A DNA stretch of 64,000 nucleotides from Apostichopus japonicus (taxonomy: Eukaryota; Echinodermata; Holothuroidea; Aspidochirotida; Stichopodidae), in contig NC_092579.1 in NCBI RefSeq assembly GCF_037975245.1, forward strand, positions 9,357,001 to 9,421,000, given 5' to 3'. The position numbers and the translations under genes are program-made. Of this stretch, positions 1 to 11,454 are shown piece after piece. The notes below the pieces were generated by a model. It worked only from the letters and a program-made list of their open reading frames with translations. It was not told the DNA's origin and did not search any database. Each line of letters opens with the position of its first letter. Positions within the stretch are counted from its first letter, which is position 1.

Positions 1-1213
1 TGGTATCCCATGTGCCTTTTGGGTTACTCCTCGCATTATCAAATTTATTGTTGAAATATAAGTTTCTAGAAAATTTGATAACATGATTGAGCTTATTTCG
101 ATATTGAGAATAAATAGTTTTATTTACACCAGACGGGTTCTTAATATGTCTTTTAAATAGCTTATCTTTTCTTTTGATAGAAACTAGAATACCTGCAGTA
201 ATCCACAGGTGTCTCTTTCGACGTCTCTTAGATTTGGTGACGCATTGCTCAGGAAAGCATTGATTATATATGGCATTGAAATTGTTATAAAACATAGAAT
301 AGGCAATGTTTGCATCAGTTTGGGATGAATCATTTTCCCAAGAAGCATCTCGGATTGTTGAGAAGAAATTCTTTACAATTGTTTTGCAGTAGTTCCTCAC
401 ATACATAGGGCCCCTTTGCCTACTTTTGTGTATGGCAGTTTGGAGAAATAATGGATAATGGTCACTGAGATTGGTTACAAAGATACCAGTTATTAGTTTG
501 CAGTCATCATTGGTTATAACATTATCTAAAAGAGTTGCAGAAGTGCAACCCACACGGGTAGGTTTGGTAATAGTAGGAAAAAATCCACTGGCATATAGTA
601 AGTTTAAAAAGTCAGCAGATTTAATATTGTCAGCAAGATCAATATTATAATCACCCATAATGTATGCACTATGTCGTTCATTCGGGAGTTGGGTTAAAAT
701 TTTGTTTTCGTGTGTCAGAAAAATATGCAGTGAACTTTTGGGAGGCCTATAAATTACGCCTATGGTATAATTTTTTATTGCTGATGTTATGTCAACCTCT
801 ATGAACATTGACAGAATCATTGAAAATGCTTATATCGTTTCTGACTTTGAAATTTAAATCGTTGTTAACAAATAAACAAACACCGCCACCTCTCCTTTTG
901 GGACGATGCCTTTCAACAAGCGTATAGTTATTGATATGGATTAGGGGGATATATCTGCAGTAAGCCAGGTTTCGGTAAATCCAATGACAGAGAAATCCTC
1001 CTTCAATAGAGACGTAAATGTAGTTATCTCGTCTAAGTTTTTGTTAAGGTTTCGACTATTATGGTGGAATAAAGACAATATGTGTTCGCTAGACATCTTG
1101 TTGTATGAAACAATATCGTAGTAATTGCATGCGATAGCTTCCTCCCCTGTTTCAAGGTATTTTGCAGCTTGCATCGCTATAAATAAATAAATGTATAACA
1201 TGAACGCCATCAT
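1..1213 (-). pseudogene. LINE ORF2 5' part (endonuclease), CR1/L2-like, frameshifted
   Basis: Read on the minus strand, this is the N-terminal part of a non-LTR retrotransposon ORF2. It starts near 1213 just after ORF1, and the early segment contains 'LSLFHHNSRNL' and 'GFTETWL', the N and E motifs of an apurinic-type endonuclease. Lower in coordinates the same product continues with 'RPKRRGGGVCLFVNN', 'VIYRPPKSS', 'MGDYNIDL' and 'NLSDHYPLF', which are the GDxN and SDH signatures. A linker with 'HLWITAGILVSIKRK' follows toward the reverse transcriptase, which lies beyond the window edge. The reading frame changes near 935 and near 815; after that it stays open to base 1. The endonuclease would nick target DNA for target-primed reverse transcription. 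Clade assignment (CR1/L2/Rex type) is by motif style only. The copy is probably inactive. Confidence 0.8.
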
Positions 1214-2483
1214 CTTTGCATAGGTTCTGCTGAAGAATCCTTTGTTCTGACATTTCTCGCTCTGCTGAGATTAGGAATAAATGTTTTCTTCTTTAGTCTG
1301 ATAGTTTGAAAGCCGTCTTCGTCTAGGGATATTTGCCTTTTGTGGGGTTGGATGTTTCCCCTTTGTGTGCTTGCCCCCTCCATCCGCTGAGATCCAGTCT
1401 CGGGTTGTGTTCTCCGTTGTTCTACTACTTTTTGTGTTGGCAATGTCGTCTTTTGTTCAGTTCGCTGTTGTTGGTGGGTTTTCTTTGACTCCTGGTTAGG
1501 ATTACTTGGGTGTCTGGAGTTCGCGTTATTGTTCTTCTTTGCTGTTGAATCTGTGTTTTGTTCGGATTTCTGTGCCCTGACCTCTTTAGCTTCTTGAATA
1601 GCGTGATCGTCCTGTTCAACTGACCCAGTGACTAATCCCTCAGACTGATATTGTGTTTCGTTTTCATGTGTATCTAGGGTCGAGCCAGCGTGTGTGTTGT
1701 CATGGCGATACTCTTCAAACGTCTCAGGACAATTAAAGCTTTTATGTCCAAGTTCTTGGCATTTAAAGCATCTGACCTTTGGGCAATTAGCTTCCCGGTG
1801 CCCTTGGACATCGCAAACTTTACATTTGTAGTTAGGACAGTTTCTCCTGATGTGATCGCTTTCCAAACACAGATTGCATACTTTAGTTTGACCATTGCGC
1901 TTTAAGTTCATATTAATCCCGTTAATTCTAATTGCGTAAGGCAAGCTCTTGTGTTCTTCAGGTAGTTCTAACTGTACATATCGTATTCCGTTCTAGATAT
2001 TTGGGAATCTGGGGAAGGTCTTTCGTTTCCATTCGCCTCTTATTTTACACCCATACTCACAAAGTTTTCCTGTTAGATCTTTGTCCTGTATGAATGAAGG
2101 TACTCCGAAAACACTAACAGTTAGGAACGCTCTGTTGACACCAGTAGAAACTGATTCCCATTCACGAGGAGTCCACTGTCCAAAATAAGATCAGCTTGTT
2201 CCTTTGCTTTTAATGTGATAATCCAGCATCCCAAAGATTTCACACAACTTGCAATTCCATCTCTACCAACATCATTCATGATAGCATACAAAATCTCAGT
2301 ATCTTTATATGAACTGTCGGCAACTCTGATGCTACACTCCTTTAATTTCTCCACTGTCGCAGAATCCGTACTAACAATCTTGTAGGCTAACGAACGTCGC
2401 AAGACGTCATTGCCGAGATCTCCAGCGGAAAATGTATTCCAAAATTGGAATAAAATAAAATTTTCTGCTAAATATTGTCTCAA
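1210..2483 (-). pseudogene. LINE ORF1 with three CCHC zinc knuckles, broken
   Basis: This is ORF1 of the same minus-strand LINE, whose product would be an RNA-binding nucleocapsid-like protein. The upstream half (2483-2121) and the downstream half (about 2120-1210) are in different frames, and the downstream frame has an extra stop near 1994. The downstream half carries three consecutive CX2CX4HX4C knuckles: 'CNLCLESDHIRRNC', 'CKVCDVQGHREANC' and 'CFKCQELGHKSFNC'. A long Gln/Asn/Thr/Lys-rich low-complexity tail follows. The ORF1 end overlaps the start of ORF2 by a few bases at 1210-1213, an arrangement usual for this type of LINE. No 5'UTR boundary is clear; the sequence upstream of 2483 is not recognisable. 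The two breaks argue for a dead copy. Confidence 0.75.
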
Positions 2484-2717
2484 TTAGTGTCTCAAATAAT
2501 ACAATTTGCAATGATGTAGTGAAAACCACACTCTATTTAACCTCGGAGATCATTAGAAAGAAGAAAATATAAGAGCTCCTCAAGGAACAGTGTTAACAGG
2601 TTGACGGGTGGTTATCCAATAACGGTTGGTTATCCAATTTTTTGACTTCATGAAGTCAGACCAACTTAAAATTGATCTCAAGGATTGGGCTTTTTGATAG
2701 GTCTATTTATATGTAGA

Positions 2718-2860
2718 GATATGCACTAGTTAATTGCAATTTCAGCCCTCCAAACTAGTGTAGGGATATGCACTAGTTAATTGCAATTTCAGCCCTCCAA
2801 ACTAGTGTAGGGATATGCAATAGTTTATTTGCAATTTCAGCCCTCCAAACTAGTGTAGGG
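2718..2860. repeat. 47-bp minisatellite, left block
   Basis: Three units of a 46-48 bp repeat are seen, with 'gatatgca' recurring at about 2718, 2765 and 2811. Each unit holds the motif 'tttcagccctccaaactagt'. The same repeat resumes at 3836-3917 on the far side of a solo LTR, so this was one array before the LTR inserted. The 230 bases between 2484 and 2717 hold nothing recognisable. Confidence 0.85.
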
Positions 2861-2864
2861 ATAT

Positions 2865-3831
2865 TGCAACACCCCTGTATCCTGGCCGAGCGGTAGCGCG
2901 GGTTATCAGGCAGCTGGAGGCCACCTGATGTCACGGCAGGGAAAAGGGGGGGACGAAGACTTATGATAGCAGGGCTTGAACCAATACACAAAAAAGAGAG
3001 AAGAATATAGTTAAAGAGAACTGGGTCTCAAATCAATAATTTAATAGCTTAATTAACTTTAAACATACACTTAACAAAAATAAGGCAGTGACTTTCTGCC
3101 GTACACAAATATGAAAGCAAACAACGGGCAGAGATTCAGTTTAAATAAATAGCAAATACACTACATACCAGGGTGTGGGCAGCACGGCTCTTAAGAATCA
3201 CGAGAGTGAATACCCGACACGTGGCGCCAACGGCAGACTAAACAAATACTGCCTTATGTGGTCCCGCCCGATTAACTTCTGCAATACCTCCGGGGAGAGC
3301 CCTAATTTGACCCTACCTCCGGAGTCTATAACATTCAAAGAAGCCAACCAGGACAGGAAATTATTAGTTGTACAATACAAAAGGAATGGCGCCCCGTAGT
3401 CAGCCCTCACTCCCGGACCCGCTCTCTAAATAATAATACTATACTGTAATTGTCGTGCTGCTCACCGCTGGTCTCCAGTTCTCTGCCCGAACTTCAACGA
3501 AATAAATTAAGTGTCCACAAAACAAAATACATAAGAAAAACAACGTCTTAATTAAACAAGGTAAAGAGAGCAAGTGAAAGTAAAATAGATAAACGGTAAA
3601 CAGAACAACTCGCGTAATAAAAGAGCGAATGCCTGGAATGCTGGTGATGGCAGACGACGGGGAGAGCGAAAGAGACCTGCATAATAAACCAAAAGTAAAT
3701 GGAATGGTGAATGAATGGACAACAAATCGCAGGGTAAATTATTCAAACAAAATGGGAAAACATATTCTTAGTAGCCCTGGGCGTGTTCGAAATACGGGGT
3801 ACACGCATCCCGAACAACCCAGGGCATAACA
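2865..3831 (-). mobile_element. Solo LTR (minus orientation), 967 bp
   Basis: Read on the minus strand, this block begins TGTTATGCCC and ends GGGGTGTTGCA, so it has the TG...CA ends of an LTR. It is flanked by a 4-bp duplication ATAT (2861-2864 and 3832-3835), and the two sides join into one continuous 47-bp minisatellite. No gag or pol sequence is adjacent, which fits a solo LTR left by LTR-LTR recombination. The TGTTATG start is shared with the complete Gypsy element at 36632-45924, but the rest of the sequence does not look the same. It could instead be another TG...CA insertion; the family is not established. Confidence 0.65.
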
Positions 3832-3835
3832 ATAT

Positions 3836-3917
3836 GCACTAGTTTATTTGCAATTTCAGCCCTCCAAACTAGTGTAGGGATATGCACTAGTTTATTTGCA
3901 ATTTCAGCCTTCAAAAC
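3836..3917. repeat. 47-bp minisatellite, right block
   Basis: Nearly two further units of the 47-bp repeat seen at 2718-2860 ('atttcagccctccaaact' and 'atttcagccttcaaaact'), displaced from it by the solo LTR. Bases 3918-4138 hold nothing recognisable except the polypyrimidine tract before the exon at 4139. Confidence 0.8.
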
Positions 3918-4138
3918 TCCAGGAAGTTGAGGGTAAGGAACCTGAAAAAGTTTGTGGTCAGGACCATTGACAACGTGGTTTATACACGAAATCTAAGATT
4001 TATGTATATATCCAAAAATATCAGTTATTTTTAATTAACTTTCCCTGCGTCAGTTTATCATCAAAGCTCTATGAGGTAGGAACATGTTTCATTTGTAACT
4101 TTTCTAAGATTTTGACTGATATGATGCTTTTTTTGTAG

Positions 4139-4219
4139 TTTGATGTGAAGTTAGGCGTTGCAGAAAATGTACGTTTGCAGTGTATGCTGAGGGCAGCTAT
4201 GGAGACCAGTTACAATCAG
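4139..4219 (+). CDS. Candidate 81-nt internal exon, protein not recognised
   Basis: The segment is bounded by a strong acceptor (T-rich tract then TTTTTTGTAG) and a consensus donor (CAG then GTAAGT). It is exactly 27 codons with no stop in frame, and its translation includes 'KLGVAENVRLQCMLRAAM'. It lies 1.7 kb upstream of the first adducin exon on the same strand, and both would join in phase 0. However, its translation does not resemble the part of adducin that precedes 'MKCGLLPIS' in known family members. It may be an exon of another gene, an alternative exon, or chance. The intervening 4220-5941 holds no other exon that I can support. It does contain a C-homopolymer near 5049-5060 and a ~50-bp duplication (5774-5830 and 5883-5935). 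Confidence 0.4.
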
Positions 4220-5941
4220 GTAAGTTCGTTCCTTACTTTTTAAACATCTTAGGTCCAAGCATGTGTTATATTATGTGATATGCCTGCTACTACTGTACTA
4301 GATGGAATAATTATTTCAGTATGTGAACGAAGACGTTACAAGTATTCATATTTGCTTGCATTTCATTTTTATATTGTAGGTGATTTCTGTTGGTAGACAG
4401 CATAATGCTAGATAGGTTGTACATATTCTACGGTATTTGCCAGTAGCACCCTCAGTTTTATCACAAGTTTTTGTAGTATAAGATGGCCGTGTCCATGTGT
4501 TCGATAAAGGTAACTGTTGTGTACATATTGTTGTTGGCGTTGGTACATAATAGTATTCCATGGCATTGGGATTAGTTGGTCATATGTACACTTAGAGTTG
4601 TAATAAATAAGCTGTATTCCCTTCAGCTATCATCTATTGACAAAGCAAATATTTTTTTAGATGGTTCTGGATTTTGGACAAATTTAAGATTTTATATCTT
4701 ATTTTTTTTTATCATATGTCGGTTATAGCCATGATTTTTAGAATAGAAGGTTAATTTTTGACATGAGATGCATTGTGGGTTGCATGGCATAAGCATTTAA
4801 AAGAGCCTTCTACTCCTTAATATTAAAGGAGCCATTCACTCTTTAATATTTTCTGAGCATTAAAGGAGTGTTCCGACATTTAAAAGCTAGTTTATGATTT
4901 TATCAAGCATTGTTTATTACACATTTGTTTTCCTTTTCCTCCTATTTTTTGATGTAGAGCTTGCTAGTGGGGAACAAAATACCAGCGCTTAAAGAGAAAA
5001 ACTGTTCTGCCTTCCCTTGCCATACTATATCTCCCGCCCTCCCACCACCCCCCCCCCCCCCTTGGATGTCGCAACCAGACTTCTCTAACCACCCAATCCT
5101 TTACATATAAACAATGTCCAATCAATTGCCAGGTAGTGTTTATAGAGTTATAGAACAACAGTGTTTGTTTCAATTATCAAGGAGACTTCTCTGCATATGC
5201 TGGTCTTCTCTACTGCTTTCAAATGCTAGCTAATGGCTAACTTGATCAATTGTCTTGCATTCTTTTCTTGATATAGTTTTGCCTTCTTTTGTGTAATCTA
5301 AATAATTAAGTCACTCACTGTTTTATTTAAAGGCAACAATGAACTAAGGGATTTTTTGGGGATCAACAGATAACTTCTGGAGATGAGTGGAATAACCCCA
5401 ATGTTGGATGCTTCTCGGCCAAAAGATGTTTTTCTCATCAACTTCAAAGCAGTTGCTACATATTGATAGATAGTGTTCAAAGTTAAAAGTCTGCCAAAGC
5501 AAATGTAATAATAATAATAAATCCAGACCAGGTACTAAATGCATTTAACATGTGCACACTTCGGCAGCCGCTGCTGTGAGTATCCACCTTTATAATTAGT
5601 TTCATGATTCTTAGAGCAGGTTCCTTTTTTCTTTACCTGGATTTTGATCACTTTTTTGTAAGATCTTTAACTTGACTTGTCACATTTCGATTTGTTTTGA
5701 TTAATACCTGGTTGACTTTATAAATTTGCTGACCACATAAAAGAAAAGAAAAAGAAGAAAAAAAACTACCTTAAAAGCAATGATGTCATAGATTATGGAG
5801 GATTTGTAAATGTTCTTTGAATATTCAATATGTTTGCCTAGCATTACCCTTCCTGCAAGTTGTTGACCAAAGCAAATCGTTAAAAGCAAAGATGTCATAG
5901 AATATGGAGGATTTTGAATTTTTTGCTTTGAATCTTGACAG

Positions 5942-6184
5942 GTCTCAACTATGAAGTGTGGCCTATTGCCGATCAGTCAAGATGCCTTGATTTGTGGTGA
6001 GATCTCTATACTATGACTACACGGAGATCGTGGTCGAGGAGGAACAGAAGGATCAAATCATCAGGGCCCCTGGACCCAAAAACAAGATCCTATTCTTGCG
6101 TAACCATGTATCATCTGCTGTGGTGGGTCCATAGAGGAGGCGTACTTCCTAGCCCTCAACTGTGTGGCAGCATGTGCGATACAG
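5942..6184 (+). CDS. hts/ADD: Adducin exon: C-terminal part of aldolase-like head domain (frame disrupted)
   Basis: Adducin caps actin filaments and recruits spectrin at the membrane skeleton. This exon runs from a TTGACAG acceptor to a CAG/GTAAAG donor. It encodes 'VSTMKCGLLPIS', then 'YYDYTEIVVEEEQKDQ', 'GPKNKILFLRNH' and 'IEEAYFLALNCVAACAIQ'. These match, in order, the family segments around MKCGLLPIS, the acidic loop, LRNHG and EEAFYYIHNLVVACEIQ of the class II aldolase-like head. The conserved blocks lie in two frames: one base too many near 6007-6010, and one too few just after the LRNH block near 6107-6110. The net frame is restored, and the exon ends in phase 0 before the expected 'VRTLASAGG' exon, which I could not find in 6185-9008. 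Upstream head exons are not in the window or were not recognised. Either the assembly has indel errors or the gene is damaged. Confidence 0.85.
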
Positions 6185-9008
6185 GTAAAGAATTAGCTGG
6201 ACTTGGTCCAACGTGGTCGGATTGCTTGTAAAACTTAGCAGTGTGAGGCCAAATGTTTTCTGGTTATGTTACAGTTTGTTCATTCTCCTCCATTTCAGAA
6301 TATTTTGGAGACCTGTGAAAGTTACAGAGTTTTCCTTTCTTAAGCTGTTTTTTAAAGAGCCGGGAATGGGGTAAGGGGGGGGGGGAGGGGGTTAGGGTTG
6401 AAAATGGACAAGATTAGTCAACTCGAAACACAAAGTAAATGGTATGGATTGAGTTAATCTTTGTTATGACCCTCTCCTCTGAGAAAAGTTATCTGAAATT
6501 TTCAAACTGTTTCCAAACAATATAATCAATTTGGAATTTTTATTGTCTTGGGAATGATTGTATCTCCTAGCCTACACGGAACTTGATTTTGCCATTAGCA
6601 TAGTCTACTTCTGTATCAATATGTAGTCATTACACTCTCCTCAACTCTCTCCACCCCCGAAGATTCCGCTTCTGTACAAACTTTTGTTTGCTATTTCCTG
6701 AGTCAATTTAGGCTCTGAGTAACAGCAGAAAGCCACACGCAATTGCAAAGCCTGCTCCATAAAATGAAAAGAAAGTAACAGCGGTTGAAAAAGTATGTTT
6801 GACTGGAATAATTGCTAGTCTTGATGCAACTTGCCGACTCCAAATCGGATTTATGGATTGGATTAAGGCATAGTAGGGGATGTTTGCTTTCTAACATGTA
6901 TGTGCACTAATAATGTTGACATTCAGCGATAAAGTTCCCATAATATTCTTTTTGATGTCTGACCCCAAGGGCAAGGTTACCCACCTGGGAGATGTGTTTC
7001 ATTATTGACCTTGGAAACCAGGGTCTTTTGGCTAATGTAAATTCTTAGAAAAGCTACCAGTTGAAACTGTGGGAAAAATTTCCCTTAGAGATCATTCATG
7101 AAAGTCATAATTGAGTTTTCTATTTGTATGTCTTGAAGGTTCAGCTACACACTTTACTAGTGGGTTAGGATTTCAAGTGGTGGGGGAAGTGGGGGGTGTT
7201 GATGGGCAGGAATGGGAGTACTTGGTCCTCTCTTCTCCCTGCAGCATCAAGAGTTGGTTGTCTGGGTTTTGTCAACCTACAATTTTATCAATCGGTGTGT
7301 GTGTGTGGTTTTTTTTTTCGAGTCTGGGTAACAAACAATGGTCGTTACAAAGCGGATTATCTGCTTTCTAATAAAGTTACCCTTACCTAACACGAATATA
7401 GTCGATAAGTATTCAAAAAGTATTCAAAGATTTCCTTAGTATTCAGAAAATTTACCATATAACACACAGTACAAAATAAGTATTCCAATACTAATACGAA
7501 TAACTATAAGCCTTCGTCAGAGCCAAAATATGTAAATGAGTGAAGTATTCGAATACCTGTTAGGTATTCAAATAGGTATTCGAATAGGTATTCGAGTAGA
7601 TTTGGAATAGCTATTTGAATACTTAGCTCATTTACATATAAGTATTTGCTAATTTAAATAATTCGGCTCTGATGAATACTTATAGTTACTCGAATACTTA
7701 TTCGCTAGTATTCAAATACTTGTATGCTAATTAGTTTTTTTATGAAGGCTTAACAGGTTTCTGAATACTTACTCGAATACTTATTGAATACTTGTATGCT
7801 AATCAGTTCAAAGTAAGGAGAGTTAGGAATTTGGCCAGCTTGTTGTCCTAGTTATTGATTAAAACTCTCCAAACAAATAATGAGAATAACCAGAATTCTG
7901 AGGTCTCCTTTTTAATTCAAAAATAAAATACAGCTTCTTCAATTTCATGTATCTTGGAGCATTCGTGCACTTGTATGCAAACCGTTTGTTCATCTCTTGT
8001 GGCTGTGGCTCTGTCCACTGGTTTCTGCCACACATACTGTGAATGTACTCTGAACATAAAACATAGAAATAATTAATAATGATAGGGCACAAATATACAT
8101 TGGCACAATAACCACCCACCAGAAACGGAAAATATAATATATAATATTCAGTGCATAATACAGGGACGTCGCAACGCGGGGGAGAGATGGGTGGCTTTAG
8201 ACCCCACTTTTTTTGCAAGCAAGCATGTTTACACATGTCTTACAACATGTCACAAAGTTTATATATAACCTTACTAGCCCTCCCCCCCTCCCCGTAATAA
8301 TTATTAAAATGATGAAAAATTTGGCTCCTTGCATATAACCACATATGAAAAACAGAAATGTAATCACATTAAACCCTGCATGCCCAACACTTAAATGTTT
8401 TGCATTTTTATAACGCTATTTCAATGGTGAGTAAAATCTCTGTAGTACGGTAAGAGAAACGTCAGACTTGAACGTGAAGTTTGACTAGGTAAAACTAGGA
8501 AAATCCAAGTACTGAATGTCCAAATAATTACCAAACATAGGCATTGCCCCATGCACCCCATAACAATAAGCTTAACTGTAGTAACACTATAAGTTTAGGC
8601 CTAAACAAGAAATATACTACACATGTAGCCTTGTCTTATTTTAATTTGATTGTTAATTTTATTAACTGCAAATATGCTGTTTATCGTGGCACAAGACAGG
8701 AGAAAATTAGAAGTTGAACTGGGTTATTGTGCCACTGTCAGAAAGTTTCAAATGATTACACATAGAAATGAAACAGAAAAAAGGTCAACATACCACTTAT
8801 TTTTATGATTTTTAATCATAATAATTTATTTTTATATAGCGCTTAAGTGTTAGGACCAGCAGAGCAAAGTCAGCGACGAGAAACGACAAAGGAGGAATAA
8901 GAGAGATTAAAAGAGTCGCTCGTAAGACTTGTGTTCGATAATGTAACAACAAACTGCATTCAAACGCTTTACCGTATGCTAATTATTCGTGACAGATACA
9001 TGCCGTAG
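6185..9008 (+). other. Adducin intron region
   Basis: No coding segment with adequate support was found, although a short exon for the 'VRTLASAG' stretch of adducin is expected here. Contents include a G-homopolymer at about 6377-6384, a foldback repeat at 7400-7800, a fragment starting CAGGGACGTCGC at 8161 (the same start as transposon B), and a TTTATATAGCGC stretch near 8834 typical of short interspersed repeats. Confidence 0.6.
7400..7800. repeat. Foldback (palindromic) MITE-like repeat rich in TATTCGAATA
   Basis: Two arms face each other around about 7595. The left arm has 'actaatacgaataactataa', then 'gtcagagcc' and 'atgtaaatgagt'. The right arm has the reverse complement of the same blocks in reverse order ('ctcatttacat', 'ggctctgat', 'acttatagttactcgaatac'). 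The middle is full of GTATTCGAATA variants. This is the structure of a hairpin MITE. Clear target-site duplications were not identified, so the exact ends are approximate. Confidence 0.65.
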
Positions 9009-9160
9009 GCCTGGATAATGTCATCCACCTACCTGATGAAGTCAGAGACAAGGTCGGCAAATGGACTGCCAAGGACGCAGGTGGGGTCAGTGAGACAGGA
9101 CACAAACTGAAGGTCGGTGAACTGGAGTTCGAAGCCATGATGAGACATTTGGACAATATG
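9009..9160 (+). CDS. hts/ADD: Adducin exon: head/neck junction
   Basis: The acceptor CCGTAG and donor ATG/GTAAGA bound the exon. The exon is read with two bases completing a split codon, then 'LDNVIHLPDEVRDKVGKW'. This corresponds to the family's 'PDNLVLLNPEKYKAK' region. It ends with 'VGELEFEAMMRHLDNM', the counterpart of 'IGEQEFEALMRMLDNL', which sits at the start of the adducin neck. The phase-0 end joins directly to the next exon's 'GYITG', exactly where the family has 'GYRTG'. The reading frame is clean, unlike the exon at 5942. Confidence 0.9.
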
Positions 9161-9533
9161 GTAAGATTTCAAAATGCAAAAATTCCAACTCACTTGGCCT
9201 GCAACGTCTGTGCAGCAGACCAACTAGCCTTATTTGCATTTAAAGATCTGAGCAGACATAGCAAGCATTTACTATGCTAATTGCCAACCGATGGCGTCGC
9301 TAGTTAACGTATGAGGTTTTTGATCATATGTGTACCGAGCTAATACGCTTTATTAAGTGAGATAATTCAGTGAGAAGTGAGTTGTAGGAAGTCAGTGTGG
9401 ATAAGCAGGTAGCTTCGTTCAGTCAAAGTAAACAGCTGTGACGTATCAGGATGGTTGGATACACCATTTGATTTGATTTGATTTGTGTCTTACTTGAAAC
9501 TCTAATTGTTACAGCTTGATACTCTCTTAGATT

Positions 9534-9536
<3 letters not shown>

Positions 9537-9571
<35 letters not shown>
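9537..9571. repeat. (TA)n microsatellite
   Basis: An uninterrupted run of TA dinucleotides of about 32 bases lies within the adducin intron at 9161-9987. The rest of that intron shows no coding or repeat feature that I can name. Confidence 0.95.
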
Positions 9572-9573
<2 letters not shown>

Positions 9574-9987
9574 TTGGCAAGCTCTTGACTTAATAATCAG
9601 AATGATTGCATACGCTATTGAACATAATCCAAACTTCATTGGTTTGGGGAACTTCATGAAGCTCCCTACAAGTGATCTGTCGCACACCCCACCCATTTTG
9701 AAAATATTTTCAAGATCACCTGCATCCAAAATTGTGCAGTATTTCATGGAAATGGCATAGAAACGGAATGTTCCAATTAGTTTGTCCTGAATGCACCAAA
9801 GACAGCGAATGTGTGAGATTTTCAAAGAGATACTTGTGGAAGACTTGATATGTAATCATTTCATAAGTAAAACAGCAAAGAAGACAAAGATGGAGGAATG
9901 TTGTGCTGCTGATGTTAGATGTAAGAGTGACTTAGATCTGCAACCAGCACAAAAATGTGATCACAGGAACTTTTTAATTTGTTACAG

Positions 9988-10203
9988 GGTTACATAACAG
10001 GCAACGTGTACGGCCAGCCGTTTGTGAGACATGAACTGAAGCCCAAGAGCGACGTCGCCTACCCAGCAGCCTCCACCAACTTCATCTACATCTACAACAA
10101 CGAATTTGAGAAGAGCAGATATGAGTCACCGATCAAGATGTTGAACAGGAGGCAGGCAGAGGAGAAAACGAAATGGCTGAACACGCCAAAGACATACTCC
10201 AAG
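9988..10203 (+). CDS. hts/ADD: Adducin exon: neck region
   Basis: The acceptor TTGTTACAG precedes GGT TAC. The exon is 72 codons in phase 0 and starts 'GYITGNVYGQPFVRHEL', parallel to 'GYRTGYPYRYPALRE' of known adducins. 'KSDVAYPAAST' and 'EEKTKWLN' follow, parallel to 'YSDVEVPASVT' and 'REKTRWLN'. It ends TCC AAG before GTGGAG, a moderate donor. The next exon continues in phase 0. If the donor is not used, the frame runs on for six more codons to a TAA at 10222-10224, which would give a truncated protein ending in the neck. Splicing is the better reading because the 11455 exon matches the family continuation. Confidence 0.9.
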
Positions 10204-10668
10204 GTGGAGGTAGCTCAACAGTAAGCCAACTGGGGAGAGAAAGGGGAAGACGAGGGCTACAAGACAAAGATACACCTGAGTAGTAGTGACATGTAATTGG
10301 TGGTAGGCACATCATCCGTTTGACAGAATCACCCGACACAATCCTTAATTTTGGGCAATTTGGGGACTTTGACAATTCAAGACATCGAAGAGGCACTTGC
10401 CAAGGTGATGAAAATGTTTTGATTTTAGCACTTTCCAGAAACAAAAAAATTTAAATCTAAAATGTCCTACAGATGGAATTATCAGAAGTTAGTCATCCTT
10501 TGTTTGTTTGCTATTTATTTAGCAAATGTTTGATCTTTTCAGAGGGAGAACAGGGATAGAAGGGTTGTTGGGGGGGGGAAGGGGGAAGCGGGATTGTCAC
10601 CATTCTGGACAATGTGATCCGGGGCGGTGATTTGTTTCAAATATTGATGGGGTACATTTGCATGGGTG

Positions 10669-11364
10669 CAGGCGCATAGCAACTTTCATCCCCCAAATTG
10701 TTCTCGCGCTTTGTGATATTTTGTATATTACTATCTAAGCGGAGCGCCAGCATCGGTTGGCACGCAGCGTTTAAGAAAATTTCTGGTTTTGATAGCGCCC
10801 AGATCACCGAAAATGGCACTTCTCAGGCTTGAAAATGACCAACCAGATGAACACTTTTGCCTGAGAACCAAGTTTTTTCCAAATAGTTTTTTTTTTCATC
10901 CATTACATTATTTTAAGATTGACACCAGTCACACATCATGTTGGACCTCACTGCATCTCCTGTGGATCATTGCTTTTGTAGGTAATACTACGTAGCTGCC
11001 CACAATACCCGTCAGCCCCACTTTTCGAGGTTTTAAAGCCCATTATTTGTTCAGAATTTGAATAAACAAATTCACTTCAAACATGCCCATAATGTTGCAC
11101 AAAATATCATCTATGGACAACCAATATAGAAAAAAAACCTTCAACCCCTAACAGACCGGTCAAAATTGCATGAGTAGAGGGAAGTATGATTAAGAATGTT
11201 GGTCACGGAATTTTCGAAAATTCAGACACAGTTAATTTATTGGTGAACAAATATTAAAACCTCTTATAACAGCTACTATAAAACTTTGATATCCTTAAAA
11301 AAAATACAAAAAAAAAATTGAAGGGGGGGGCGGTCTCCCCCTTTGCCCCCTGGTTACGCTCCTG
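10669..11364. mobile_element. Degenerate MITE-like element in adducin intron
   Basis: The ends are CAGGCGCATAGCAAC and the reverse complement of CAGGAGCGTAACCAG, resembling short inverted termini. The interior block 'actatctaagcggagcgcca' at about 10730-10755 and a following 'cccagatcaccgaaaatgg' match the MITE copies at 27753-28147 and 60931-61297. Target-site duplications are not preserved, so the boundaries are tentative. Confidence 0.45.
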
Positions 11365-11454
11365 CGGTTATAAATCGTGTAGGAAACCGGCCAAATGGAA
11401 ACCCAGTGATTATGCGTCATCCACAACTCTTCTCTCTGGTTACATTTTTCACAG

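Noticed and set aside
8161-8300. A complete element starting CAGGGACGTCGC
   Set aside because: The start resembles element B, but no matching right end or repeat of GCATAATA was found; it is probably a fragment.
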